Positions 1 through 9,360 of a stretch of 23,286 nt of DNA are shown here, in pieces. Location: NCBI GenBank assembly GCA_902610105.1, contig CACLUN010000010.1, forward strand, positions 1-23,286, read 5' to 3'. How positions within the stretch are numbered: position 1 is the first letter of the stretch; each line of letters begins with the position of its first letter. This stretch comes from an uncultured Bacteroidota bacterium (lineage in GTDB: Bacteria > Bacteroidota > Bacteroidia > Flavobacteriales > Flavobacteriaceae). The notes under the pieces are model-generated. The model had not been told where the DNA came from. It did no database searches and worked only from the letters and a program-made list of their open reading frames with translations. The translations under genes were made by a program, and so were the position numbers.

Positions 1-2024
1 TCCTCAATATATAAATCTTTGGTCAGGTTTCTATGCCATCTATTTCTACTACTTAAAAGCTCTTTATTGGATGTGATATATTGTTTTTCTGTTTTTAGTA
101 ATTTAAAAATTAAGTTATTTTCATAGTTTGAGATACTTTCAAACTCTTTATTTTTTTCTCTTTGTTGAATTAAATACTTGTTGTAGATATCAAAATTTAA
201 AGAAATACTTTTATTAGATTGTTGATCTTTAATCCACTTTGCTCTATCGTTTATTAAACTGTAGTAATTATCATTATCAATTCTGGATTGAGTATTTATA
301 GAAATTTTGGCAACTACATCTCTTTTATTCCATTTTTCAAAACTGGCAGGACTAATTTTATCCCAGTCAAGTGGATTTTTTTCATCTCTTTCTCCATTAA
401 AAACATATTTATAAGAATCTGGAATAATAATATCACTTTTTACTCCCTCAAGCTGAACCGACTCGCCATTAATTCTATAAAATTTATCAGTCGTTATTTT
501 TAATGCTCCTAAGTCATAAGAAGAATTAGAAATAAATCTATTTAGATCTACTACATTTTGAACTGTGCCTTTTCCAAATGATTTTTCATTTCCAATAATC
601 ACTGCTCTATTATAATCTTGAAGTGCACCAGCTAGAATCTCAGATGCTGAGGCAGACATTTTATTCATTAAAATTACCAAAGGGCCATCCCAGATAACTT
701 TAGGGTCATTATCATATAAAATTTGTTTTCTGTTTCCAGTTGACTTTACCTGGACTATTGGACCTCTTTCAATAAATAAACCTGTCATATCAACAACAGT
801 TTTAAGAGCTCCTCCACCATTATTTCTTAAATCTAGAATTAAACCATTAATTCCATTATTTTTTAATTTTATTATTTCATTTTTAACGTCATTTGCTGAA
901 TTCCTGCTATTTTTATCAGAGAAATCAACATAAAATTTTGGCAAACTTATGTATCCATAATTCTTATCATTCTTATTTATCAATGTAGATTTTGCATATA
1001 GTTCTTCTAGCTCAACAAGACCTCTTTTGATTGAAACATCCTTGATTTCTCCATCTATTTTTTTCACAGTTAACTTCACCATAGAATCTGCAGGACCTTT
1101 AATCAATTTAATTGCGTCATCCAGTTTCATTCCAATGATATCAACTGGATCTTCGTTTTGCTGTGCCACCTTCAGAATTATATCACCAACATCAAGTAAC
1201 TTATCTTTCCAAATTGGACCTCCGACAATAATATCAACTATTTTGACATTGCCCTCAGTTTTTTGGAGTCTAGCTCCAATTCCATTAAATTTTCCTGAAA
1301 TGTTAGTATCAAACCTGTCTTTGTCATCAGGATTAAAATAAACTGTGTGTGGATCTAATTGATTTAAGAAAGCATTAATATAATTAGCAAACCAATCATC
1401 CCTATCCATTTCACTTACATAAACAAAAAAATCATCAGTATTTTTTTTTATTAATGACATTGACTCGTCACGAGTATTTTCATCAATTGTTTTAATTGAA
1501 TCCCCTAATTTTAAAGAAATGACATCTAGAGTTGAATACTTTAACTGTTTTCTCCATCTGTTTTTAATTTCGTTTCTAGTCCTTGCATATGATTTATTTT
1601 CAAAATCTAAGTCAAAGTTTTCATTTGATGAAAAGTCAAAACCACTTTCCATGATTTCAAGATAATAATTTTTGGCCTCGCTAATTCTTAATCTTGAAGT
1701 CTGAAAAACTAGATCAAAAAAAGTCAAATCATGCTCTTTCAAATGATCATCAAGTTTATATCTATATCTTTCAAACTGTTTTATGTCAGATTGCAAAAAA
1801 AATCTTTTTTGAGAATCTAGTTGATCAATATATGAATAGAATATTTTTTCCGAAACATCATCATCAATTTCTATTGAATTGTAATGTCCTTTTTCAACAA
1901 CATACCTAACAACTTCAATAAGTAGTTTCTCCTTATTGGGGTCAGAAAATTTCTTATTACTAAAGGAAAAACCAAAAATAACTATGGCTACCAAAAATAT
2001 AATATGTAAAAAGTTAATTTTCAT
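1..2024 (-). CDS. prc: Carboxy-terminal processing (tail-specific) protease, 3' end outside window
   Basis: This is an S41-family periplasmic serine protease that degrades or trims proteins from their C-termini. 674 codons are visible from the ATG at 2024; the stop lies outside the window. The N-terminus has a hydrophobic signal or anchor (MKINFLHIIFLVAIVIFGF). A helical N-terminal region is followed by 'DPHTVYFNPDD', a PDZ domain (about residues 235-325, containing GGPIWKDKLLDVGDII) and the S41 catalytic domain. The catalytic Ser-Lys pair is seen in SASASE (nucleophile S459) and SFGKGTVQ (Lys about 485), with an Asp near 470 in QDYNRA, as in E. coli Prc. The length so far resembles E. coli Prc (682 residues). 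It diverges from surE across about 106 bases; a weak TATTTTTA box (minus strand, 2034-2041) lies just upstream of the start. The function is secure; its substrates are unknown. Confidence 0.95.
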   Translation of the reverse strand, partial: MKINFLHIIFLVAIVIFGFSFSNKKFSDPNKEKLLIEVVRYVVEKGHYNSIEIDDDVSEKIFYSYIDQLDSQKRFFLQSDIKQFERYRYKLDDHLKEHDLTFFDLVFQTSRLRISEAKNYYLEIMESGFDFSSNENFDLDFENKSYARTRNEIKNRWRKQLKYSTLDVISLKLGDSIKTIDENTRDESMSLIKKNTDDFFVYVSEMDRDDWFANYINAFLNQLDPHTVYFNPDDKDRFDTNISGKFNGIGARLQKTEGNVKIVDIIVGGPIWKDKLLDVGDIILKVAQQNEDPVDIIGMKLDDAIKLIKGPADSMVKLTVKKIDGEIKDVSIKRGLVELEELYAKSTLINKNDKNYGYISLPKFYVDFSDKNSRNSANDVKNEIIKLKNNGINGLILDLRNNGGGALKTVVDMTGLFIERGPIVQVKSTGNRKQILYDNDPKVIWDGPLVILMNKMSASASEILAGALQDYNRAVIIGNEKSFGKGTVQNVVDLNRFISNSSYDLGALKITTDKFYRINGESVQLEGVKSDIIIPDSYKYVFNGERDEKNPLDWDKISPASFEKWNKRDVVAKISINTQSRIDNDNYYSLINDRAKWIKDQQSNKSISLNFDIYNKYLIQQREKNKEFESISNYENNLIFKLLKTEKQYITSNKELLSSRNRWHRNLTKDLYIE

Positions 2025-2103
2025 CTGAATTTATAAAAATAATGATTAAATAATTATTTTGAATTTAGAAATCATGATTTATAAAAAAATATATTGAATT
2101 AAT

Positions 2104-2111
2104 TACTTTTG
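2104..2111 (+). promoter_or_regulatory. Candidate -7 box of surE
   Basis: TACTTTTG matches the Bacteroidetes -7 consensus TAnnTTTG and ends 19 bases before the surE ATG. No TTG lies at the expected 17-23 base distance upstream, only a TTTA at 2078-2081, so the promoter is only partly supported. No other candidate is evident in the prc-surE gap. Confidence 0.4.
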
Positions 2112-2130
2112 TCCAATAATTATACCAATA

Positions 2131-2901
2131 ATGTCAAATAAACCCGTAATACTTGTAACAAATGATGATGGGATATCAGCACCAGGTATCAGAACATTAA
2201 TATCCATAATGAATGAGATAGGAAAAGTAGTAGTTGTAGCACCTGATAGTCCACAATCTGCTATGGGACATGCTATAACTATAAATTCAACTTTACAATG
2301 TCGCAAAATAAAAATTGATGATGGGCCGCAAGAAGAATACTCATGCTCTGGCACACCTGCTGATTGTGTAAAATTGGGAATTAATGAAATACTCAAAAAA
2401 AAACCAGACTTGTGTGTTTCAGGTATTAATCATGGTTCTAATGCTTCAATTAATGTAATTTACTCTGGAACAATGAGTGCTGCAATTGAAGCAAGTGTTA
2501 GAGGAGTTCCCGCTATTGGTTTTTCTCTACTGGATTATAGCTTGAAAGCAAATTTTAATCCTACAAAAAATATTATAAAAACAATAACTATTAAGGCGCT
2601 TTCAGAGGGTATTCCAACTAGAACAGCTTTAAATGTTAATTTCCCTAATCTAGATGAAAGTGAAATAAAAGGTATTAAAGTTTGTAATCAAGCAAATACT
2701 TACTGGATTGAAAAGTTTGATAAAAGAATTAACCCTCAAGGTAGAGAATATTACTGGCTTACTGGTGAATTTATAAATAATGATAAATCTGAGGAATCAG
2801 ATGAATGGGCTCTGAAAAATGGATATGTTTCTGTTGTTCCTGTGAAGCATGATCTAACCAATTACGGGGTTATTAGCAAAATTAAATCTTGGAATCTCTA
2901 A
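2131..2901 (+). CDS. surE: 5'-nucleotidase SurE
   Basis: SurE is a metal-dependent phosphatase that dephosphorylates nucleoside 5'- (and 3'-) monophosphates in the cytoplasm. The 256-residue protein opens with the family signature ILVTNDDGISAPGI. The expected metal ligands are visible: D12, D13, S43 (in DSPQSAMGH) and N100 (in SGINHGSN). Also present are SGTPADCVKLG and YSGTMSAAIEA, which are typical of SurE, and the length is normal. The ATG at 2131 fits directly before the conserved N-terminus, and no Shine-Dalgarno sequence is present, as usual for this phylum. lpxB starts one base after the stop, so the two are cotranscribed; prc-surE-lpxB clustering is common in Flavobacteriia. Confidence 0.97.
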   Translation: MSNKPVILVTNDDGISAPGIRTLISIMNEIGKVVVVAPDSPQSAMGHAITINSTLQCRKIKIDDGPQEEYSCSGTPADCVKLGINEILKKKPDLCVSGINHGSNASINVIYSGTMSAAIEASVRGVPAIGFSLLDYSLKANFNPTKNIIKTITIKALSEGIPTRTALNVNFPNLDESEIKGIKVCNQANTYWIEKFDKRINPQGREYYWLTGEFINNDKSEESDEWALKNGYVSVVPVKHDLTNYGVISKIKSWNL

Positions 2902-2902
2902 A

Positions 2903-3994
2903 ATGAAATACTACATAATTGCTGGAGAACCATCAGGCGATATATACGGATCAAGATTAATTAATGAAATTAAAAGATCTGATAATAAGGCTAATATTAG
3001 ATTTTGGGGTGGAGATTTAATGAAAAAATCAGGCGGGACACTTGTAAGACACTATAAAGACTTGGCTTTTATGGGATTCATTGAAGTTCTTATTAATATT
3101 TTTAAAATTTTAAAAAATTTTTCGTTATGTAAAAATGATATAATAAAATTTAAGCCTGATAAAATAATTTTTATTGATTATCCTGGATTTAATTTAAGGA
3201 TTGCAAAATGGGCAAAAATGAAAAAATTCAAAACTTTTTACTACATAAGTCCACAAGTCTGGGCATGGAAAGAGAGCAGAGTCTTGACAATAAAAAAATA
3301 TATTGATCACATGTATGTTATTATGCCATTTGAAAAAAAGTTTTTTAAAGAAAAATATGATTATGAAGTACAATATTTTGGACATCCATTAGTTGATATA
3401 ATAGATGAATCATTGAAAAATAAAGAACTAATAAATAATGATAAACCTATTATTGCAATTCTACCTGGAAGTAGAAAACAAGAAATAAATTCTACGTTAA
3501 ATAAAGTTTTATCAATTGTAAAAGATTTCAAAAAATATCAATTCATTATTGCTGGCCTAAACCATATTAATAAAAAAATTTACGAAGAAGCTATTGCGAA
3601 TAGTGGTGTTTCTGTCAAAGTATTATACAATCAAACGTATAATTTATTAAAAAATTCAAAGGCTGCAATTGTAACAAGCGGTACTGCAACATTAGAAACT
3701 GCTCTAATTGGAACACCCCAAATCGTCTGTTATGTGACTAATAGCTTGAATATGTTTTTAGCTAAATTATTTGTTAAAATTAATTTTATCTCACTAGTTA
3801 ACTTAATATTAAATAAAGAGGTTGTTAAAGAACTTATTCAATCTGATTTCAATAAAGAAATGATTAAAACTGAACTCAACTTAATTTTAAAAGGTAAAAG
3901 AAATCAAATACAAAAAGACTATAAAGATTTAAGAAATATACTGAAAGGGGATAAAATTGAAACCAAAATAGTTAATCATATAATTAGCAACTAA
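2903..3994 (+). CDS. lpxB: Lipid-A-disaccharide synthase
   Basis: LpxB is a GT-B fold glycosyltransferase of lipid A biosynthesis. It joins UDP-2,3-diacylglucosamine and lipid X at the cytoplasmic face of the inner membrane. The 363-residue protein has the family signature GEPSGDIYGSRLI at residues 8-20, the segment ISPQVWAWKESR (about 115), FGHPLVD (about 160), LPGSRKQEI (about 187) and SGTATLETAL (about 259). The length is close to the E. coli enzyme (382). The ATG lies one base after the surE stop. The last four bases (CTAA, 3991-3994) are shared with the convergent leuS gene: TAA on the plus strand and TAG on the minus strand. It indicates a Gram-negative outer membrane with lipid A. Confidence 0.96.
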   Translation: MKYYIIAGEPSGDIYGSRLINEIKRSDNKANIRFWGGDLMKKSGGTLVRHYKDLAFMGFIEVLINIFKILKNFSLCKNDIIKFKPDKIIFIDYPGFNLRIAKWAKMKKFKTFYYISPQVWAWKESRVLTIKKYIDHMYVIMPFEKKFFKEKYDYEVQYFGHPLVDIIDESLKNKELINNDKPIIAILPGSRKQEINSTLNKVLSIVKDFKKYQFIIAGLNHINKKIYEEAIANSGVSVKVLYNQTYNLLKNSKAAIVTSGTATLETALIGTPQIVCYVTNSLNMFLAKLFVKINFISLVNLILNKEVVKELIQSDFNKEMIKTELNLILKGKRNQIQKDYKDLRNILKGDKIETKIVNHIISN

Positions 3995-6681
3995 TAAACT
4001 ACATTAATAATTTTTTTTGGTACAAAAATTATTTTTTTTATTGAATTACCATTTAGATATTTCTCTGTTGATTGATGACTTTTTATTACATCCTCTACTT
4101 CATTTTGTTTTAAGCTAATTGATAAATTAATTTTAAATCGAAGTTTTCCATTAAATGAAACTGGATATTCAATCATTGATACCACTAAGTATTTTTCATC
4201 GTGTGTTGGATATTCTTCATATGAAATAGAACTTTTATTTCCTAATAATGACCACAATTCTTCAGAAATATGTGGAGCAAATGGGGAAAGTAATACACAG
4301 AGATTTGATAAAATATCTTTAGAATTACAGTTTAATGCAGACAACTCATTAATACAAATCATAAATGCGCTGACAGATGTATTAAATGAAAAGTTTTCAA
4401 TATCAGAATTTACTTTTTTAACAACTTTATGATAAACTTTTAAAGCTTGATCATTAGGTTTCTCTTCATTAACATGAAATTTACCATTCTTATGAAACAA
4501 ATTCCAAAATTTGTTTAAGAACGAAAAAACTCCAGTAATTCCAGATGTATTCCATGGCTTAGACTGATCAATTGGTCCAAGAAACATTTCATATAGCCTT
4601 AATGTATCTGCACCATATTTTTTACAAATTTCATCTGGACTTACAACATTATATCTTGATTTTGACATTTTTTCTATATCTCTTGATACAATGAAAGACT
4701 CTTCATAAACAAAATTTACGTCTTTAAATTCTGGATTTGATTTTTTCAATTTTTTAATGTCTAAATTATTTTTTTCATCTACCATACTTATATCAACATG
4801 AATTTTTTGTGTTTCTTGTTCTTTAATCAAATCAAATGAGATAAAATTGTTTGTGTTCTTTATTCTATGAATAAAAGCACTGTTTCCAAGTATCATACCT
4901 TGGTTAACTAGCTTTTTGAATGGCTCGCTGGTGTTAACTAAACTTAAATCAAATAAAACTTTATGCCAAAATCTTGCATAAAGTAAATGTAAGACAGCGT
5001 GCTCTGCTCCTCCAATATATAAATCTACTGGCATCCAATATTTGATAATATCTTTATTAGCAAATTCATTATCGTTTAATGGATCTAAAAATCTTAAAAA
5101 ATACCAACAAGATCCAGCCCATTGTGGCATTGTGTTAGTCTCTCTAACATATTCTTTATCTTCTTTTCGAACAGAGACCCATTTTTTATTTCTAGCAAGG
5201 GGAGATAAGCCATCGTTTGTTGGGAGATAACTCTCAACCTCAGGTAGTTTTAAGGGTAAATCCTCATAATCTAAATCTTTCTTTTTTTCACCATCATATA
5301 AAATAGGAATGGGCTCACCCCAGTAGCGCTGTCTTGTAAATATCCAATCTCTAAGTTTGTAATTCACTTTTTTTTCACCATTTTTTTGTTTTTCTAAAAA
5401 GTCTATGGCAATAGTTTTAAATTCTTGATTATCTAAACCATTGTAATTTTCTGAATTTATAATTTTACCATTACCAGTATAACAATCAATATTTTTTCCT
5501 CCATCAATTACCTTCGTTATTTCAAGCTTAAATTTTTTGGCAAATTCATAATCTCTTTCATCATGCGCTGGAACAGCCATTATAGCTCCTGTTCCGTAAG
5601 AGGATAATACATAATCAGAAATCCAAATTGGTAATTTTTTCTTAGACATTGGATTTAAAGCATACGCACCAGTAAAAACACCTGTTTTATTTTTTTCATT
5701 CTCTTGCCTTTCCAAATCACTTTTCATTGAAGTTTGATCAATATATTGATCAATTTCTTTTTTATTTGTTGTCGTAGTTATAATGGTTATCAAAGGATGT
5801 TCTGGAGCTAAAACTAAATATGTTGCACCGTAAATTGTATCAGGCCTAGTAGTGAAAACTTCTATAAAGTTTTTTTTATCAACCTCAAATTTTATTTGAG
5901 CTCCCTCTGATTTTCCAATCCAATTTTTTTGTGAAAGCTTAATTGATTCTGGCCAATCAAGCTCATCTAAATCATCGAGCAACCTTTCAGCGTAGTCGGT
6001 AATTCTCATTACCCACTGTTTCATTGGTTTTTTAATTACAGGAAACCCTCCTCTTTCACTCAATCCTCCTATCACTTCCTCGTTAGCTAAAACAGTTCCT
6101 AACTCCTCACACCAATTAACATCTACAACATCAACATATGCAAGTCTTTTAGAATCAATATATTCGTCCATTCTTTCCGTGGAAATGTTCGAAGGTATTT
6201 TCAATGTTTTAATAGGTTGTGCTTTATTTAACTTTTCATCATAAAAACTATTATATAGCTTCAAAAATATCCATTGAGTCCATTTATAATAATTGCTATC
6301 ACTGGTTTTTATTTCTCTGTCCCAATCAAAAGACAATCCAAGTTTGTCTAATTGATCTTTAAATCTTTCTATATTTTTTTCAGTTGTTGTCTTAGGATGT
6401 TGGCCAGTCTTAATTGCGTATTGTTCAGCAGGTAATCCAAAAGAGTCAAATCCCATAGGATGAAGAACATTAAAACCTTTGTTTCTTTTAAATCTAGAAA
6501 CAATATCAGAAGCAATATATCCGAGAGGATGGCCAACATGAAGCCCTGTTCCAGATGGATAAGGAAACATATCCAAAACATAATATTTTGGATTTTGGGA
6601 ATTCTCACTAGCTTTAAATACTTTATTTTTAAGCCAATAATTTTGCCACTTCTTCTCTATTTCACGAAAATTATAAGACAT
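3991..6681 (-). CDS. leuS: Leucyl-tRNA synthetase
   Basis: This class I aminoacyl-tRNA synthetase charges tRNA-Leu and hydrolyses mischarged products. In the 896 residues the HIGH motif appears as HVGH (48-51, within PYPSGTGLHVGHPLGY) and the KMSKS loop is exact at 671-675. The CP1 editing domain is recognised by TTRPDTIYG (about 276) and GTGAIMAVPAHDERDYEFA (about 358-376). A leucine-specific insertion with HVDISMV precedes KMSKS, as in other Bacteroidetes enzymes, which helps explain why the protein is somewhat longer than the E. coli one (860). The C-terminal anticodon-binding domain is complete. It starts with ATG 14 bases after a good promoter and overlaps the lpxB stop by four bases. 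Confidence 0.98.
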   Translation of the reverse strand: MSYNFREIEKKWQNYWLKNKVFKASENSQNPKYYVLDMFPYPSGTGLHVGHPLGYIASDIVSRFKRNKGFNVLHPMGFDSFGLPAEQYAIKTGQHPKTTTEKNIERFKDQLDKLGLSFDWDREIKTSDSNYYKWTQWIFLKLYNSFYDEKLNKAQPIKTLKIPSNISTERMDEYIDSKRLAYVDVVDVNWCEELGTVLANEEVIGGLSERGGFPVIKKPMKQWVMRITDYAERLLDDLDELDWPESIKLSQKNWIGKSEGAQIKFEVDKKNFIEVFTTRPDTIYGATYLVLAPEHPLITIITTTTNKKEIDQYIDQTSMKSDLERQENEKNKTGVFTGAYALNPMSKKKLPIWISDYVLSSYGTGAIMAVPAHDERDYEFAKKFKLEITKVIDGGKNIDCYTGNGKIINSENYNGLDNQEFKTIAIDFLEKQKNGEKKVNYKLRDWIFTRQRYWGEPIPILYDGEKKKDLDYEDLPLKLPEVESYLPTNDGLSPLARNKKWVSVRKEDKEYVRETNTMPQWAGSCWYFLRFLDPLNDNEFANKDIIKYWMPVDLYIGGAEHAVLHLLYARFWHKVLFDLSLVNTSEPFKKLVNQGMILGNSAFIHRIKNTNNFISFDLIKEQETQKIHVDISMVDEKNNLDIKKLKKSNPEFKDVNFVYEESFIVSRDIEKMSKSRYNVVSPDEICKKYGADTLRLYEMFLGPIDQSKPWNTSGITGVFSFLNKFWNLFHKNGKFHVNEEKPNDQALKVYHKVVKKVNSDIENFSFNTSVSAFMICINELSALNCNSKDILSNLCVLLSPFAPHISEELWSLLGNKSSISYEEYPTHDEKYLVVSMIEYPVSFNGKLRFKINLSISLKQNEVEDVIKSHQSTEKYLNGNSIKKIIFVPKKIINVVY

Positions 6682-6695
6682 AATTTTTATAAAAG

Positions 6696-6723
6696 CAAAA
6701 ATAATGTTTTAAAGCTAATCCAA
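6696..6723 (-). promoter_or_regulatory. leuS promoter
   Basis: On the minus strand, TTG (6721-6723), 17 bases, then TATTTTTG (6696-6703) matches the Bacteroidetes promoter consensus TTG-N17-23-TAnnTTTG exactly. The -7 box ends 14 bases before the leuS ATG, implying a very short leader. The rest of the leuS-ftsX gap holds no equally good box for ftsX. Confidence 0.7.
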
Positions 6724-6781
6724 TAAAAGTTATCCTAAATTAAATAGCTTTACTATTTTTATGATTAATATTATTATTTAA

Positions 6782-7645
6782 TTGTCAAATTCAAAAACTA
6801 ATAGAATTTTTTCAAACTATTTTTTAGTAGTTATAAGTATTTCATCTGTTTTATTTTTTATATCATCATTTATATTTTTTGTTTTGAACAGTAATAAAAT
6901 TGTCGACGATTTTAAAGAGAAAATACCTGTTATTGTATTTTTAAAGGACGGAGCTAGTGATGTTGAGGTGTCACAATTTGAAAAAAAATTAAGTATTGAC
7001 CCCAATATCAAAAACTTTATTTACACGTCAAAAAATGATGCTGCAACTAAATTCAGTTCTGAAATAGGAGAAAATTTTGTAGAATTTCTAGGATATAATC
7101 CACTATTAAATTCTTTTGATATTTATTTTTATTCAGAAAAAGTCGAGACTTTGTACATAAATGAAGTAGTTAAAGGTTTTGAAAGTGAAGATTTTATTAA
7201 TGAAGTCTCTTATGATGCACCCTTAATTTTTTTAATCAATGATAATTTTAAAAAGGTAAAAGATTGGGTTTTATACATTGCTATTTTCTTCATCTTCATA
7301 TCGATAATATTGATAAATAATACGATAAGACTTTCCATATATTCTCAAAGAATGACAATTAAAACCATGCAATTAGTTGGAGCAACAAAATTCTTTATAA
7401 AAAAACCTTTCATATTAACTCAATTAAAATTAGGATTAATAAGTGCTATAATTTCCTCATTGTTGTTTGTGTCAATAACATACTATTTAAACTCAAACTA
7501 TTTTGATATAAATTTATTGTCCATAAAAAATTCATTTTTTATATCAGTTGGAATTGCCTTTATATTAAGTTTTTTAATATCAATAATTTCGACAAATTTT
7601 ATTACTTCAAGATTTCTTAATTCAAAAATTGATAAATTATACTAA
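6782..7645 (+). CDS. ftsX: Cell division protein FtsX (TTG start)
   Basis: FtsX is the membrane subunit of the FtsEX complex, which activates cell-wall hydrolases at the division septum. The 287-residue protein has the FtsX layout: one helix at about 13-36, a periplasmic domain to about 160, then three helices (about 163-180, 213-237, 251-274). MTIKTMQLVGATKFFIKKPF, the cytoplasmic loop typical of the family, lies after the second helix. The start is TTG at 6782: a TAA stop sits immediately upstream in frame and no ATG occurs early enough to preserve the first helix. It heads the operon ftsX-DUF3098-uppP-truB, a conserved order in Bacteroidetes. ftsE is not in the window. Confidence 0.9.
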   Translation: MSNSKTNRIFSNYFLVVISISSVLFFISSFIFFVLNSNKIVDDFKEKIPVIVFLKDGASDVEVSQFEKKLSIDPNIKNFIYTSKNDAATKFSSEIGENFVEFLGYNPLLNSFDIYFYSEKVETLYINEVVKGFESEDFINEVSYDAPLIFLINDNFKKVKDWVLYIAIFFIFISIILINNTIRLSIYSQRMTIKTMQLVGATKFFIKKPFILTQLKLGLISAIISSLLFVSITYYLNSNYFDINLLSIKNSFFISVGIAFILSFLISIISTNFITSRFLNSKIDKLY

Positions 7646-7872
7646 TGAGTAAAAAAGATAAACTATTATTTGGGAGAAGAAACTACAAGTATATGCTTAT
7701 CGGACTTCTTTTTATTGCTGTAGGTTTCATTTTAATGTCTGGCGGAGGGAGTGATGATCCAAATATATTTAATGAAAAAATATACAGCTTTAGGAGAATA
7801 AGGTTAGCACCAATACTTGTAATAACTGGGTTTATTATTGAAGTATACGCAATTTTAACAAAATCTGATTAG
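7645..7872 (+). CDS. DUF3098 small membrane protein
   Basis: This 75-residue protein has two predicted membrane helices (about 16-32 and 54-70) joined by a short Gly/Asp-rich loop (MSGGGSDDPNIFN). The hydrophobic core and this loop match DUF3098, a small Bacteroidetes family of unknown function that usually sits between ftsX and uppP. The ATG overlaps the ftsX stop by one base (TAATG), suggesting translational coupling. Its place between a divisome protein and an undecaprenyl-diphosphate phosphatase hints at an envelope role, but no catalytic motif is visible and I assign none. Confidence 0.85.
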   Translation: MSKKDKLLFGRRNYKYMLIGLLFIAVGFILMSGGGSDDPNIFNEKIYSFRRIRLAPILVITGFIIEVYAILTKSD

Positions 7873-7873
7873 T

Positions 7874-8665
7874 TTGGATATTATAAAATCTATCATACTT
7901 GGCATCGTCCAAGGCTTAACAGAATTCTTGCCTGTTTCATCTAGTGGTCATATTGAAATTTTTAAAGAACTCTTAGGTTTATCACTTGAATCCCAAAATG
8001 GACTTTTTTTTACATTAATACTACACCTTGCAACTGCGTTTAGTGCATTAATATATTTTTGGGAAGATGTAAAAAATATTTTAAAAAGTATAATTAGGTT
8101 TAAAAATGATGAAAATTTTCACTTTGCTTTGATGATAATAGTATCAATGATTCCAGCAGGGTTAGTAGGATTTTTTATTGAAGAAAAAATAAATCAACTT
8201 TTTAATGGAAATTTATTATTGGTTGGATCTATGCTAATAATTACATCAATTTTACTACTAATTTCAGATAAAGTCAAATCTAAAAACAGAAAACTTAACA
8301 CTAAAAATTCACTCTTAATTGGTTTAGCGCAAGCCCTAGCTATACTTCCAGGTGTGTCAAGAAGTGGTTCAACAATTGCAACTTCGATATTTATTGGCGT
8401 AAATAGGGACCTAGCAGCAAAATTTTCATTTTTAATGGTAATACCAATAATTGTTGGTTCATCATTAAAAATGATATTATTTGATAATATTGTTTATGAT
8501 AGGTCTATTCTTATTAACTACATCATTGGTTTCTTTGCAGCATTAATTTCGGGATATTATGCGTGTAAATGGATGATTTTTTTTGTTAGAAAAAGTAAAT
8601 TAAAATACTTTGCACTTTACTGCTTTATAATAGGGATTTCATCAATTTTATATTCAATTTTTTAG
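7874..8665 (+). CDS. uppP: Undecaprenyl-diphosphatase (TTG start)
   Basis: UppP (BacA) dephosphorylates undecaprenyl diphosphate at the inner membrane, recycling the lipid carrier for peptidoglycan and O-antigen synthesis. The 263-residue polytopic protein has the two diagnostic motifs: GLTEFLPVSSSGH (residues 14-26, with E17 and H26 corresponding to known catalytic residues) and PGVSRSGST (159-167, with R163). The start is TTG at 7874, two bases after the DUF3098 stop; the family N-terminus begins exactly there. truB follows with a one-base overlap. Confidence 0.95.
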   Translation: MDIIKSIILGIVQGLTEFLPVSSSGHIEIFKELLGLSLESQNGLFFTLILHLATAFSALIYFWEDVKNILKSIIRFKNDENFHFALMIIVSMIPAGLVGFFIEEKINQLFNGNLLLVGSMLIITSILLLISDKVKSKNRKLNTKNSLLIGLAQALAILPGVSRSGSTIATSIFIGVNRDLAAKFSFLMVIPIIVGSSLKMILFDNIVYDRSILINYIIGFFAALISGYYACKWMIFFVRKSKLKYFALYCFIIGISSILYSIF

Positions 8666-9360
8666 TGAAGATTCATAAAGATTCAATTATTGAAGGATTA
8701 ATCATTCCTGTTTTTAAACCCTTTAATTGGACCTCTTTTGATGTTGTAAAAAAAATAAGATATGATTTTAAAAAATCATTTGACATAAAAAAAATTAAAG
8801 TTGGTCATGCTGGCACACTTGATCCACTTGCTACAGGATTACTTTTAATTTGCACTGGAAAAAAAACTAAAGAAATAGAAAAACTTCAAAACTTAGATAA
8901 GACATATTATGCAACCTTTTGTATTGGTAAAACAACACCTTCATTTGATAGAGAAACTGAATTTGATAAATATTACCCCATTGATCATATTGACGATAGC
9001 TTGATAGAAAAAAGTATGAAAAGTTTTATTGGTGAAATAAAGCAACAACCACCAATTTATTCTGCATTAAAAGTGAAAGGAAAAAGGCTTTATGAAATTG
9101 CAAGAAAGGGTGAGGATATTAAGATCAATTACAGAAAGATTAATATTTACGATTTTAATTTAGTCAATAACAATTTTCCTGAGCTTGATTTTAAAATTAA
9201 ATGTTCAAAAGGTACATACATTAGATCACTAGCTCATGATTTTGGAAAAAAACTAAATAGTGGTGCCTATCTAAAGTATCTTGAGAGATCCTCAATTGGT
9301 GATTATAACATTAAAGACTGCATGACTATGGATCAAATAAACAAAATATTATTTAATTAA
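8665..9360 (+). CDS. truB: tRNA pseudouridine(55) synthase (GTG start)
   Basis: TruB converts U55 in the T-loop of tRNAs to pseudouridine. The 231-residue protein has the catalytic motif GHAGTLDPLATGLL with the nucleophile D53, the N-terminal KPFNWTSFDVV segment, QQPPIYSALKVKGKRLYEIAR and GTYIRSLAHDFG, all typical of TruB. The start is GTG at 8665, overlapping the last base of the uppP TAG. The length is normal for Bacteroidetes, which lack the C-terminal PUA extension of the E. coli enzyme. The last 12 bases overlap the convergent aat gene. Confidence 0.96.
   Translation: MKIHKDSIIEGLIIPVFKPFNWTSFDVVKKIRYDFKKSFDIKKIKVGHAGTLDPLATGLLLICTGKKTKEIEKLQNLDKTYYATFCIGKTTPSFDRETEFDKYYPIDHIDDSLIEKSMKSFIGEIKQQPPIYSALKVKGKRLYEIARKGEDIKINYRKINIYDFNLVNNNFPELDFKIKCSKGTYIRSLAHDFGKKLNSGAYLKYLERSSIGDYNIKDCMTMDQINKILFN

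Noticed and set aside
1027..1909. Plus-strand open frames
   Set aside because: They lie antisense to the intact prc gene, which has full S41 motifs in the minus frame.
2103..2396. Minus-strand open frame opposite surE
   Set aside because: It is antisense to the conserved SurE N-terminus with all metal ligands; no independent support.
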